Part shown: one piece after another, positions 21,422 through 30,896 of the stretch
Layout of the letters: each line of letters begins with the position of its first letter
How positions within the stretch are numbered: the stretch's first letter is position 1
Origin: Tubiluchus corallicola
Lineage: Eukaryota; Priapulida; Priapulimorpha; Priapulimorphida; Tubiluchidae
Length of the DNA: 34,197 nt
NCBI GenBank assembly: GCA_030141605.1
Contig: JAQGDQ010001574.1
Coordinates: forward strand, 1-34,197
Direction: 5' to 3'
Notes under the pieces: model-generated
Told to the model about the DNA's origin: nothing
The model's database searches: none
What the model saw: only the letters and a program-made list of their open reading frames with translations
Program-made: the position numbers and the translations under genes

Positions 21422-21475
21422 TACTATTATTATTAAATCAATCTTTCGCGTTACAATACAATAGAATTTAATGTT
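21120..21475. repeat. Retroelement-like 3' end, (AAT)n array and duplicated flank
   Basis: A hairpin, ATACCCCATGTGCGGGGTTT, followed by TTTTGTCTGTGTAG and later CAATAAAAT, looks like a LINE or SINE 3' end at 21115-21235. An (AAT)n array of about 32 units spans 21326-21420. A ~40-base sequence, ATTAAATCAACCTTTCGCGT and on to AATACAATAGAATT, occurs on both sides of the array (21263-21303 and 21432-21472) in direct orientation. Confidence 0.8.
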
Positions 21476-21619
21476 GTAAATGTATTTTTATTATTATTGT
21501 CGTTATTAAAATATCATGTTCATACTGTTCGTGTATGTAAGTTTAATCAAAATCTGCTGATTGCAATTGCATCAAATGCTTTATCAAATCAAGTGTCATA
21601 ATTATTAGTTGTGATGTTC

Positions 21620-21735
21620 ATTATTCTTTTAATTACACTTTTCACTCAGCACTTGTACCGTGGAGATACCTGTATCAGACCCAGTCTGTTTGTTTTGTAA
21701 ATCCACTATAAATAAATCAAGTTTAAACTAAACAA
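21620..21735 (+). repeat. Probable LINE 3' UTR fragment
   Basis: The segment GTATCAGACCCAGTCTGTTT, then AAATAAATCAAGTTTAAACT and AAAC, resembles the 3' end of the LINE at 7050-7130. It has no coding part. It ends about 110 bases before exon 4. Confidence 0.55.
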
Positions 21736-21847
21736 TTTAATTAAATAACCACAGACTGCACTTTTGCTAAAACGTCACTTTAATTCTTGCACATTTTTGC
21801 AAAAGAATAAAGTTAATGAAATTGTAATTCGACTGTGTACCTTTCAG

Positions 21848-21983
21848 CATCCACCCAGACCATCATTAACTGACATTCTCATCTACTTCATGAAGCTGAA
21901 TCCAGAACTGGTTCCCATGGTTACGAACAACTGGGACACGCTGGGTATAAAATGTCCGGACTTCATCTACATGAATGCAACAG
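21848..21983 (+). CDS. SH2-adaptor gene, exon 4 (C-terminal SH2 helix and end)
   Basis: The acceptor is GTACCTTTCAG and the donor is CAACAG|GTGTCA. It reads in phase 0 and leaves in phase 1. The 45 codons begin HPPRPSLTDILIYFMKLNPE; the SLTDILIYF stretch is the second SH2 helix (alpha-B), matching the SL-x-x-V-(V/I)-x-YF pattern in STAP proteins. The LVPM that follows matches the L-V/R-P-F end of the STAP SH2 domain. The exon ends with CPDFIYMNAT. With exons 2 and 3 it completes one SH2 domain of normal length (about 120 residues). Confidence 0.9.
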
Positions 21984-22028
21984 GTGTCAAACTTTTTGCA
22001 CTTTTTTTACACTTATAATAGTTATTAT

Positions 22029-22538
22029 CAGTTTTTAACTACGGGCAAATCACGTTGAAAACACCGGTTTTTGTCTGATCACCGAATTTTAAGCAACGTA
22101 GAGCCTGGTTAGTACTTGGATGGGTGACCGCCTAGGAATACCAGGTGCTGTAGGCTTGGGGGATGCCTACACTGTATCTCGACACTAGGCGAAGGAGCTG
22201 TACAAGCAACCAACGGCTAGAGGGCGGTGGAGGTAAAGTGACCCAACGGCCATGTGTAGAGGAGTAAACCTTCCAAATCAGGAGTGGAGCCCCGAAGGCG
22301 GACCAGTGCAGCATGCTCACTGACTCCGGCAGCTTCTGCAGCCAACCTGGTGCCAAACGTATCGCTCCGCTTTCCTTTGGACTACACCAGGGAGGAAGAG
22401 AGGGGGTTCCTGTTGTCTGGGCAACTCAGGATCTTGGGTTACACCTTGCCCAAGCGTGTGCCCTGGAGACGTTCAAGGATCGGACTCTCTTGGCGCACGT
22501 TCCATTGTCTTCCGAGACAGAAGGATGCCAACAATAAC
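22029..22538 (+). mobile_element. 5S-rRNA-headed SINE (SINE3-type candidate)
   Basis: Positions ~22037-22157 align along the whole length of animal 5S rRNA. They include CACGTTGAAAACACCGGTTT, ATCACCGAA, AAGCAACG, and the intact box C region GGTTAGTACTTGGATGGGTG plus ACCGCC, ending GGTGCTGTAGGCTT. This head is followed by a ~380-base GC-richer body of unknown origin and a short CAACAATAAC tail. A 9-base AGTTATTAT lies on both sides (22020-22028 and 22539-22547) as a probable target-site duplication. Box A deviates from consensus, so it is read as a SINE and not as a working 5S gene. It sits in intron 4 in sense orientation. Confidence 0.85.
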
Positions 22539-22559
22539 AGTTATTATTGTACCATGAAA

Positions 22560-22843
22560 CAGCTACTTGCTAACCCACTAACTTACTAACGAAATCACTG
22601 AGCAACTGTTTGGCTGGTAGGTTGGTCGACTTGCAAAGTGACTGACCGACTCACCGAATTGATGGCTAAATGACTAGCTAATGATTGATTAACTGTCTAC
22701 CTGCCTGCCTGCCTGCCTGATTTACTGACTGATTACCTGGCTTACCAAATAGCTGAATAACTGAGTGGCTGGATGACTTCTGATTGCTGAAAAAACTTAG
22801 TAATTACCTATCTACCTGTTTGCCTGCCGGCTTGCCTGACTTA
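22560..22843. repeat. Degenerate GACT/CCTG tetranucleotide tract
   Basis: Irregular ACTGACTGAC, CTGCCTGCCTGC and TGACTAGCTAATGA runs, resembling a decayed tetranucleotide array. It continues for a short stretch at 23300-23335 beyond the MITE, so the MITE appears to have landed inside it. Confidence 0.65.
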
Positions 22844-23298
22844 CCGTATTTTCCCGTGTATAAGAGACCCTTTTTTGCTCAGAATTTTCACTTTAAAAAT
22901 AGGGGGTCTCTTATACATGGGAGTAAGTCTTTTCAATAAGATGCATAAATTGTGACACTAATGATTTTAAAGAAATAAGTGCTCTACAACTGTTTTGCGT
23001 GTCGCGTTCGACTATGAAGCGGTTGTAAGCAATACAAGCATCGTGACACAGGCATTATCTCCTCGTTTTCTCTTTTCCTGTTACAGGTTTGCAGGTACGC
23101 ACTTTAATATATACCAGTACTCTTTTTCTACAACACATTAACTGGTTTTATTTTGTTTTCAGTACCGCACTGAGTTGAAAAAAGTTGTACTCTACCCTCT
23201 AAAAATGTCCGTCTGAAAAAACTTTTTTCCAGAATTTTTGCCTAAAAATTGAAGGGGTCTCTTATACACAAGGGTCTCTTATACACGGGAAAATACGG
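22844..23298. mobile_element. TA-flanked MITE with CCGTATTTTCCCG ends
   Basis: A 455-bp element with ends CCGTATTTTCCCGTGTATAA and, on the right, TTATACACGGGAAAATACGG, an extended terminal inverted repeat flanked by TA (22842-22843, 23299-23300). The GGGGTCTCTTATACA motif is repeated inside each end. No transposase is present, and the superfamily was not assigned beyond the TA target. Confidence 0.9.
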
Positions 23299-23790
23299 TA
23301 CTTACTGACCGACTGACCAACCACCTATCACTTATTCCCAACACATACCATAATAATACTACACAATATAAGCAATTAAGCATTTATGGAAAATTTTATG
23401 GTTTTATGGAGTCAAAACCCAAAACAATGAAATCAAATTAAATGAGTATGTTAGAGCTGCATAGTCACAATGTATGTTTAGGAACAGAAGTTAGGCAATG
23501 CGGAGACTGATCAGTAAACAGATGGTTGAGTGATAGCAAAATAAATTCTAGGTGCTTTTGCATGCCACACAGTTTCGTTTTTAAAGATGTTTTGGTTTGG
23601 AAGATTAATTGATAATGAGTTACAGTCCTTCAACGCATGCATATAACTCATGATAGCACGTGTAATAATGTTATTTAAACTGCAAAATGCTAATTATCCC
23701 CACATTTTATAGGTGATATTCCGAGGTCTTGGAGCAGGGGGAGCTGTGAATTGACTGAAGAGCCGACAAGAATGCGAAGAATTTGTTCAA
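23299..23790. other. Intron 4, unique stretch before the 24-bp array
   Basis: No repeat or exon was recognised. Part of the frame that crosses the 24-bp array starts here (ATG at 23751), but the first codons show no domain. Confidence 0.5.
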
Positions 23791-23794
23791 CAAG

Positions 23795-25731
23795 CTCTCT
23801 ATCAGGTACTGTGATTTCTTCTCTATCAGGTACAGTAATTTGTTCTCTATCAGGTACAGTAATTTGTTCTCTATCGGGTACAGTAATTTGTTCTCTGTCA
23901 GGTACAGTAATTTGTTCTCTATCAGGTACAGTAATTTGTTCTCTATCGGGTACAGTAATTTGTTCTCTGACAGGTACAGTAATTTGTTCTCTATCAGGTA
24001 CAGTAATTTGTTCTCTATCAGGTACAGTAGTTTGTTCTCTATCGGGTACAGTAATTTGTTCTCTGTCAGGTACAGTAATTTGTTCTCTGTCAGGTACAGT
24101 AATTAGTTCTCTGTCAGGTACAGTAATTTGTTCTCTATCAGGTACAGTAATTTGTTCTCTATCAGGTACAGTAATTTGTTCTCTATCAGGTACAGTCATT
24201 TGTTCTCTATCGGGTACAGTAATTTGTTCTCTGTCAGGTACAGTAATTTGTTCTCTGTCAGGTACAGTAATTTGTTCTCTATCGGGTACAGTAATTTGTT
24301 CTCTATCAGGTACAGTAATTTGTTCTCTATCAGGTAGAGTAATTTGTTCTCTGTCAGGTAGAGTAATTTGTTCTCTATCAGGTACAGTAATTTGTTCTCT
24401 GTCAGGTACAGTAATTTGTTCTCTATCAGGTACAGTATTTTGTTCTCTATCAGGTACAGTAATTTGTTCTCTGTCAGGTACAGTAATTTGTTCTCTATCA
24501 GGTACAGGAATTTGTTCTCTGTCAGGTACAGTAATTTGTTCTCTATCGGGTACAGTAATTTGTTCTCTATCGGGTACAGTAATTTGTTCTCTATCAGGTA
24601 CAGTAATTTGTTCTCTATCAGGTACAGTATTTTGTTCTCTATCGGGTACAGTAATTTGTTCTCTATTGGGTACAGTAATTTGTTCTCTATCGGGTGCAGT
24701 AATTTGTTCTCTATCAGGTACAGTAATTTGTTCTCTGTCAGGTACAGTAATTTGTTCTCTGTCAGGTACAGTAATTTGTTCTCTATCAGGTACAGTAATT
24801 TGTTCTCTATCTGGTACAGTAGTTTGTTCTCTATCGGGTACAGTAATTTGTTCTCTGTCAGGTACAGTAATTTGTTCTCTGTCAGGTACAGTAATTTGTT
24901 CTCTATCAGGTACAGTAATTTGTTCTCTATCAGGTACAGTAATTTGTTCTCTATCAGGTAAAGTAATTTGTTCTCTATCAGGTACAGTAATTTGTTCTCT
25001 ATCCGGTATAGTAATTTGTTCTCTGTCAGGTACAGTAATTTGTTCTCTATCAGGTACAGTTATTTGTTCTCTATCATGTACAGTAATTTGTTCTTTAACC
25101 GGTACAGTAATTTGTTCTCTATCTGGTACAGTAATTTGTTCTCTACCAGGTACAATAATTTGTTCTCTATCAGGTACAATAATTTGTTCTCTATCAGGTA
25201 CAGTAATTTGTTCTCTATCAGGTACAGTAATTTGTTCTCTATCAGGTACAGTAATTTGTTCTCTATCAGGTACAGTAATTTGTTCTCTGTCAGGTACAGT
25301 AATTTGTTCTCTATCAGGTACAGTAATTTGTTCTCTGTCAGGTACAGTAATTTGTTCTCTGTCAGGTACAGTAATTTGTTCTCTATCAGGTACAGTAATT
25401 TGTTCTCTGTCAGGTACAGTAATTTGTTCTCTGTCAGGTACAGTAATTTGTTCTCTGTCAGGTACAGTAATTTGTTCTCTATCAGGTACAGTAATTTGTT
25501 CTCTATCAGGTACAGTAATTTGTTCTCTATCAGGTACAGTATTTTGTTCTCCATCAGGTACAGTAATTTGTTCTCTATCAGGTACAGTATTTTGTTCTCC
25601 ATCAGGTACAGTAATTTGTTCTCTATCAGGTACAGTAATTTGTTCTGTATCAGGTACAGTAATTTGTTCTCTGTCAGGTACAGTAATTTGTTCTCTATCA
25701 GGTACAGTAATTTGTTCTCTATCAGGTACAG
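23795..25731. repeat. 24-bp minisatellite, about 80 copies, in intron 4
   Basis: The unit TTTGTTCTCTATCAGGTACA plus GTAA is repeated head to tail. The two common variants are CTGTCAGG and CTATCGGG. Some variant blocks recur in the same order (for example near 24025 and 24820), showing internal segmental duplication. Every standard unit holds a pyrimidine-rich stretch ending CAG followed directly by GTACAG, resembling an acceptor fused to a donor. The plus frame reading GTVICSLS is open from 23751 to 25874; the ATC-AGG-TAC frame is broken several times and the third plus frame stops in every unit. Confidence 0.97.
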
Positions 25732-25831
25732 AGTATTTTGCCCTGCGACAAGAGTTAGAACCCTCTGAAAACAGAATGAGACCGTTTCAGTTACTCGTGT
25801 TTGTTGTCAGATTTGATTTGCTAGAGATGAA

Positions 25832-26393
25832 CTTTGTGAACGTGGCATGGAAGCCCAGAATCCAGAACACTTGATATACCGATGTCCTCGAGTCAATGCA
25901 AATAGGCGAAATGTACTACTAAACGAACAGGGAAATGAGAATTTAAATCTTGTGTGTTGGACCAAAAATGAAAATTTAATATCGGCACTAACCTACTTTG
26001 TAAAGGACCCTTTTATTTTAAGATCCTGCTGTTAATTTTTAGTAAAATAGTAAATTAAATTTGGGTAGTTCTTGAGATTACTGATTGTCACTCTTGTGGA
26101 TTTAAACATTGAATTGAAATCTGATAATTTGGTATATCAATTTATCTGCATTTTTATGTTATTTCACGTGAAACTTGCTGCATTAGTAACCTTGATTTTA
26201 GCACGCACTTCAATACTCCTTGTTTAATATCACTGTAAGAAATGTTATACTCACAAATTAGAAAAGCTAATTACAGAATCCGTAAATGTAATATTGTAGA
26301 ATTCACTCTGTCTAGTGTCTATGTAAAATTGTATAATGTTAGTACAGATATTTTTCCTGCAAAAAGAGGCTAATAAAGACTTATCATCATCAT
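25832..26393 (+). pseudogene. LINE 3' end abutting exon 5
   Basis: The plus frame from ~25847 to 26035 contains NPEHLIYRCPRVNANRR, the terminal C-x-x-x-x-(E/N)-P/S-x-E-H-L-x-x-x-CP element of LINE proteins. A ~340-base 3' UTR follows, ending GGCTAATAAAGACTTATCAT plus CATCAT, a typical ATC-rich tail. The copy is truncated at its 5' end near the 24-bp array. Its tail finishes about 10 bases before the exon 5 acceptor. Confidence 0.75.
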
Positions 26394-26403
26394 GTTTTTT
26401 CAG

Positions 26404-26979
26404 AACCGGAAGCTGACTACGACATTTACGAATCCTGTGAAGTATCATCAAGAGCTAGCAGCAGCGGAGACACCATAACTCCCGACAACGTCAACGTCCG
26501 ACTCCGAAAAGCACCCCAGAGCAACCACAACATCGCCTCCCCGCGACCGCTGTCCATTCCGGCCGCAAAAATCACTCTGCCTACGTCCAAGGTGCCCGAA
26601 AGACCATCCTCCATGGTGCCCGAAAGACCTTCCTCCATGGTGCCCGAAAGACCATCTTCCATGGTGCCCGAAAGACCGTCCTCCATGGTGTCCGAAAGAC
26701 CATCCTCCATGGTACCAGAAAGACCACCCTCCATGGTGGTCACAAGCCTTCCCAACAGACCAGTCTCTGTTCAAGCAACAATCAAGGCTTCCCCAGTGCG
26801 GTCATCAGCGTTCAAGCCGACTGTGGTCAACAGCAGGAAAGTTGAAGTTGCCGACCGTCAGTGCGCCACAATACAACAAGCGCCACCTGTCAGCAAGCCC
26901 TCCCCTCCACCCTTACCACCCCCACTTACGAAGCCACACAACTTGCCACTCGAACCGATATACATAAACAGCTGTGCAG
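26404..26979 (+). CDS. SH2-adaptor gene, exon 5 (Tyr motif, VPERPSSM repeats, proline-rich)
   Basis: The acceptor is GTTTTTTCAG and the donor is GTGCAG|GTATGT. It is phase 1 to phase 1, 576 bases. It opens with EPEADYDIYESCE, two tyrosines in an acidic setting suited to tyrosine phosphorylation. An eight-residue repeat, VPERPSSM, occurs six times (26592-26735). A proline-rich stretch, KPSPPPLPPPLTKP, offers PxxP-type SH3 ligands. The exon ends EPIYINSCA, where YIN fits the Y-x-N consensus bound by the Grb2 SH2 domain. The tail is predicted disordered by composition. This arrangement, an SH2 domain followed by proline-rich and Y-x-N sites, is that of an adaptor such as STAP2. The 24-base repeat length equals the unit length of the nearby intronic array, but the sequences are unrelated. 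Confidence 0.9.
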
Positions 26980-27103
26980 GTATGTTAAATGCAAAGAAAA
27001 TTTAATTTTAAAGATCGACTTAAGAGAATTTCCATACAAAGTTATACTACTTAGAATTATGCTTACCTGCTTGCATTACTCATGTAATCAGAAAAGCAGA
27101 TTC

Positions 27104-27973
27104 TTAAAGGACAAGAAAAGAGGTACCTGAAGTAGGTTTCAGAAAAATTACCTTAAAAATTATATTTATAGCAATTTTATGCGTGTATAATACTGGTATT
27201 GAAAGGATTTTTAGTTTGTTTTCATTTTAAATCTCCCGCGATACTGTTCCGAAGTCGCCATTACATGACGTCATGTACCAAATGTAAATCAAGGGAAGAA
27301 AATACAATGTTAAATTATGTCTCAAAAGACTTTCCGTGCAAATCTATATTACTTAGAATTTCGCTTACCTACTAGAAAGACTTATGTAACTAGAAAAGAA
27401 AATTATTAATGATTTAAAATGCTTTCACCACTTGATAAAATGTCGCTGACTCACCCTCCAGGGTGCACCACCCACTAGTCAAAAACGCATTTTTAATTTT
27501 ATTGACAAGTTACAGTAATTTAAAAGTTTACTTACTTAGTGACGTGTATGCTACGAAAGGTATGATTATTTTTTCAAACTTTACACAATGTTATCAAAAC
27601 TTGTTTCAAATGACCTACCATTGAAATGGCTGCGCCTAACGGTCATCGCGGGAGTTTAAATTTACACGTTTTATACATCGTTATGTCGATGCAAACCATG
27701 CTTACGAAAATGTATTAATCCAAACTAGAAATTATTAAATAATATTTACAAAGTAGGAAACAATTTTCTTTCATCAATAACTCTTACACGGAAATGACCT
27801 GTCGTGAAAATGGCTGCGTCTAACGGTCATCGCGGGAGTTTAAATTTACATGTTTTATACAGCGTGACTGCCGATTGAAGTCCTGCACGCAAAAAGGCAG
27901 TATGTAAGCGATATAAAATTTCAAGACGAATTTTTTAAGGTTTATGTTTATGAAGTGTTTTCTTGTGCTTTAA
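27104..27973. mobile_element. TTAA MITE family, compound copy, opposite orientation
   Basis: TTAA at 27104-27107 and 27970-27973. The left end TTAAAGGACAAGAAAAGAGG and right end TTTTCTTGTGCTTTAA match the family in reverse orientation. The internal block AAATGGCTGCG, CCTAACGGTCATCGCGGGAG, TTTAAATTTACA occurs twice (27625-27670 and 27810-27855), so it is a tandem or nested composite longer than the ~600-bp copies. Confidence 0.8.
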
Positions 27974-28224
27974 TAACTTAAAATGATCGCATCACTTGAT
28001 AACACATCACTGCATCGCCATCCCAGCGTGCACCACTGATTCACCAAAAACACATAATTAATCTTATTATGAATATAAACTAATTTAAACTTTTCCTTAA
28101 TTAGCGAAGCGTGTACTATGAATGTACTGGTTATATTTTTCAAACGCAATGTTATTTAAACTTGTTTCAAACGACCTACCATTAAAATGGCTGCGCCTAA
28201 CGGTCATCTTTTCTTGTCCTTTAA
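27974..28224. mobile_element. TTAA MITE family, partial copy
   Basis: A further family copy lacking its left end. It has CAGCGTGCACCACTGATTCA, TTGTTTCAAACGACCTACCA and AAATGGCTGCGCCTAACGGT, ending TTTTCTTGTCCTTTAA. Its terminal TTAA is also the left target site of the element starting at 28225. Confidence 0.75.
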
Positions 28225-28679
28225 CCCTTTCAGTCCCAAATTATTTTTTAATAAGAAAAAATTTTTGGCTTGGTACTTTTGTTCAGTATGTCCATCTTGT
28301 TTACACATAATAATTATTTTTTTCTACCTGTGCCCGTGTGCTAAATATAGCCTGTATCCCACGGGATACATTGGGATTCAATGCTTGTTAAACATGATAA
28401 AAAGCAAATGCTGATAATTTTGAAAGTATTTAAGACATTTAGTATGCATGCTATGCTGATCTGTACAAAGTCGTCTCTAAAGTGTACCTTGTGCAGTTTT
28501 TTATGCTATGTAGATTTTCTAGTTTGCCATTTTATCACTATTTTTAGTCTATTGTTATTGGCTTAAATCAAAATAACTATTAATAGATCAAATAACTCTC
28601 AGCTTTAAAATTTTATTAATTTTAAAGGCAGAAATATTTAATATTCTCGTATCCCGCGGGATACAACGGGTAAAAAGGG
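28225..28679. mobile_element. piggyBac-like TTAA MITE (CCCTTT ends)
   Basis: A 455-bp element flanked by TTAA (28221-28224 and 28680-28683). The left end is CCCTTTCAGTCCCAAATTAT; the right end is CGGGTAAAAAGGG, giving the TTAACCC...GGGTTAA layout known from piggyBac-type elements. An inner pair, CCCACGGGATACATTGGG and CCCGCGGGATACAACGGG, lies near the middle and the right end. Overlapping frames of 62, 75 and 61 codons inside it are not genes. Confidence 0.88.
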
Positions 28680-28781
28680 TTAAAAGATGTAATTTAATCT
28701 TGATTATGACTTAGTAAGCAGCAGGCAGACTCGATAAATGCAGCAATAATTTGCAAGACTTTCTTTCATTGGTCCTTCTAG

Positions 28782-29036
28782 GTGAACAGGACAGGTACTT
28801 TAACAAAGACGTTGCCAACACGGGCACAAAGACAGTCCGTCCGGCGAAAAAATCCCGGTCGCGTTTAAGCAAGTTTCAGACGATGCCGACTTCGACTCGC
28901 GCCGCAACAATTGAGAAACTGAGAGAGATGAGCATCCAAGAGAACCACCGGAAGTGTGTGGAGAACAACCGGAAGTGTGTTGATGCCATGGCGATGAGGG
29001 ACAAGATGCCTCTGCCAGAGGAAATAAATAACAATG
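28782..29036 (+). CDS. SH2-adaptor gene, exon 6 (basic/coiled tail segment)
   Basis: The acceptor is TTGGTCCTTCTAG and the donor is AACAATG|GTATCG. It is phase 1 to phase 1, 255 bases. The exon begins GEQDRYFNKDVANTG, a second Y-x-N motif. A Lys/Arg-rich stretch (RPAKKSRSRLSKF) follows, then a helical, charged segment with a duplicated RKCVENNRKCVDA, ending LPEEINNNG. The donor GTATCG is weak. If it is not used, translation continues with IEVNKAFTV and stops at 29068, giving a possible alternative C-terminus. Confidence 0.85.
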
Positions 29037-29064
29037 GTATCGAAGTCAATAAGGCTTTTACAGT

Positions 29065-29400
29065 TTAAGCGATTGATGATGATCGTGAAAAGGTCAAGTG
29101 TACCAGATAACGCAATTGTGCACACTTGACAACGTCTCGCGCTCCATGCTATTGTAATAGTAACCATTTTAACATGTTTTAACAGCCAGTTAGAACCTTA
29201 CCTAGTTTATTTTTCTTGTTCCCAAGTAAGATCCTGCACAGATTAATGCATATTTAAGTAAAGTCCACTTAAAACAACCGAATTTACTGAACTAATGCGA
29301 GAGACGGCTTTGTTTTACCTACACGTCAGGTGACGGTTGTACTTAAGACGCGCTGTTGTGGTAAACTTAACCTTTGACCTACAACAACTGCGCATGCGTA
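29065..29400. repeat. Inverted dispersed repeat, left member
   Basis: The reverse complement of this segment matches 31110-31440. Shared blocks (in the right-hand orientation) are GTAGGTCAAAGGTTAAG, GCAGGATCTT, AACTAGGYAAGGTTCTA, CGTTGTCAAGTGT and TCATCATCAATCGCT. It begins directly at the 3' side of exon 6. Confidence 0.8.
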
Positions 29401-29553
29401 TAGCGGAACTGTGAAAAACTTATTTTTATGGGCACTCACACTATTATAAAAAGAAAACAACGTTTATTAAAAGTTTATAAAATGTTTAAAAAGCGAGCCA
29501 CAGCCTGCAGCCACCGTCAGTAATAGTATACCTGTGTATCTTATTCTTTTATA

Positions 29554-29885
29554 CACGTCTGTTAATTAGTTACATATCTGGCTTCCTTGTAAATACACCT
29601 TGTAAATATCTTTGTATTAACTAGCAAGAAATTAAGCCTTGACGTAAGACCTCGATTATTTAATGCTTACGTTACCAGCATATTTATGTACAACAGTATA
29701 ACTTGGGGTTTAACAATTACGTCTGTTAATTTGTTACATATTTGGCTTCCTTGTAAATACACTTTGTAAATATCTTTGTATTAACTAGCAAGAAATTAAG
29801 TCTTGACGTAAGACTTCGATTATTTAATGCTTACATTACCAGCATATTTATGTACAACAGTGAAACTGGGGTTTAACGATTACTC
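29554..29885. repeat. ~166-bp tandem duplication
   Basis: Two adjacent, nearly identical copies beginning ACGTCTGTTAATT and running through TTGGCTTCCTTGTAAATACA, AACTAGCAAGAAATTAAG and GCTTACRTTACCAGCATATT to GGGGTTTAAC. Junction at about 29718. Confidence 0.92.
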
Positions 29886-29889
29886 AAGA

Positions 29890-30140
29890 AAAACAGATTG
29901 ATACATTTTATAGAAGTCTTAGGAAAGTGTTAATGATAAGATGGCCATACATAATCAAAAATGAAGATTTATACACTAGAACAAAAGAAATTTCTTCGAG
30001 TTCAAAAGTCAAAATCCGAAGATTAAGATGGCTAGGACATCTTCTAAGATTACCAAATGAAGCACCAGTAAGAATTGCCTTAAAGGAAGCCTTAAAACCT
30101 TTCAAAAAACCACCTGCTAAACCTAAGACAACTTGAATGG
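29890..30140 (+). pseudogene. LINE fragment (post-RT region of a non-LTR element)
   Basis: The plus frame reads FYRSLRKVL, RWPYIIKNEDLYTRT and KIRRLRWLGHLLRLPN before a TGA at 30134-30136. This is the conserved W-x-x-x-I-x-N-x-x-L-x-x-RT ... RR-L-R-W-L-GH-x-x-R-x-P pattern found downstream of the reverse transcriptase in RTE/Jockey-like LINEs. The fragment is short and ended by a premature stop. It lies in intron 6. Confidence 0.8.
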
Positions 30141-30311
30141 CTAAGGTAAATAAAGATGTTCAAGCCGGGTCATACCAAAGACTTTAAAACTGGTACCTAC
30201 TGTTGCCCTGCCTGGCGCCTAGTATTTAGGGTAAAAGTGGGGTAATAATAGTCTCTGTTATGTAGTTGTAGGTTGTTATTTATAGTCGGTGATAATAGCT
30301 CTTTGGGCTTA

Positions 30312-30659
30312 TGTTGTGGAGATCCACTAGAATTAAATAGAATATTGTAGAATGTTCTATAGTATAGTAGAACAATCTTCTTACCTTGTAGAAGTTTAGA
30401 GAACTTTCTATTTCTAGATTGTTCTTTTGCACTGATATCTAAGGCGGAGCTGCCCGCTGGAGTTTATTCTCTCACATTCTCTTGTATTCTCAGATTCTCA
30501 GACACGCTTTCACGTTTCCAGATTATCACATTTACTGTAAACATTTCGCGTTCCGTCACACTTTTGTGTTGTAGAATTCTCGCATAATAAACTAGTTTAA
30601 TTTGACGAAGTGTTTTCTGGTTTTCTCTACGAGCCTTCAGAGAGAAACAAAACACAACA
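30312..30659. mobile_element. Solo LTR with 5-bp target-site duplication
   Basis: A 348-bp segment starting TGTTGTGGAGATCCACTAGA and ending AAACAAAACACAACA, i.e. TG...CA with matching TGTTGTG/CACAACA ends. It is flanked exactly by GCTTA (30307-30311 and 30660-30664). CATAATAAAC near 30585 provides a poly(A)-type signal. There is no internal region, so it is a recombined (solo) LTR. The 63-codon minus frame inside is chance. Confidence 0.92.
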
Positions 30660-30707
30660 GCTTATGTTAATTTTTCACCGAAAAGACGAGTTTAAATAAA
30701 GGTCATT

Positions 30708-30745
30708 ATTATTATTAATATTATTATTATTATTATTATTATTAT

Positions 30746-30834
<89 letters not shown>

Positions 30835-30836
30835 TC
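30708..30836. repeat. (ATT)n(AGT)n compound microsatellite
   Basis: About 13 ATT-type units followed by about 28 AGT units, in intron 6, ending about 60 bases before exon 7. The poly-Thr/Asn minus frame is an artefact. Confidence 0.97.
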
Positions 30837-30896
30837 TCTCCAACTAGAGATTATATGACTCTGCAATTTAAAATTTGTTTACAAATTCTTTTCCAG

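Noticed and set aside
22037-22157. Functional 5S rRNA gene
   Set aside because: Box A positions deviate, no T-run terminator follows the 5S part, and the sequence continues into a SINE body with probable flanking duplications.
22132-22589. ORFs of 74-101 codons on both strands
   Set aside because: They lie inside the 5S-headed SINE and carry no domain.
23690-24199. Minus frame reading TVPDREQI repeats, and 25060-25602 reading ENKLLYLI
   Set aside because: Antisense shadows of the 24-bp array; they cover only parts of it and lack gene context.
26448-26774. Antisense frames of 108-109 codons opposite exon 5
   Set aside because: Shadows of the VPERPSSM-coding 24-base repeats; the sense exon has correct splice sites and phase.
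28122-28566. Overlapping plus frames of 61-75 codons
   Set aside because: They lie across TTAA MITE sequence; part of the frame repeats the MITE copy at 3165-3250.
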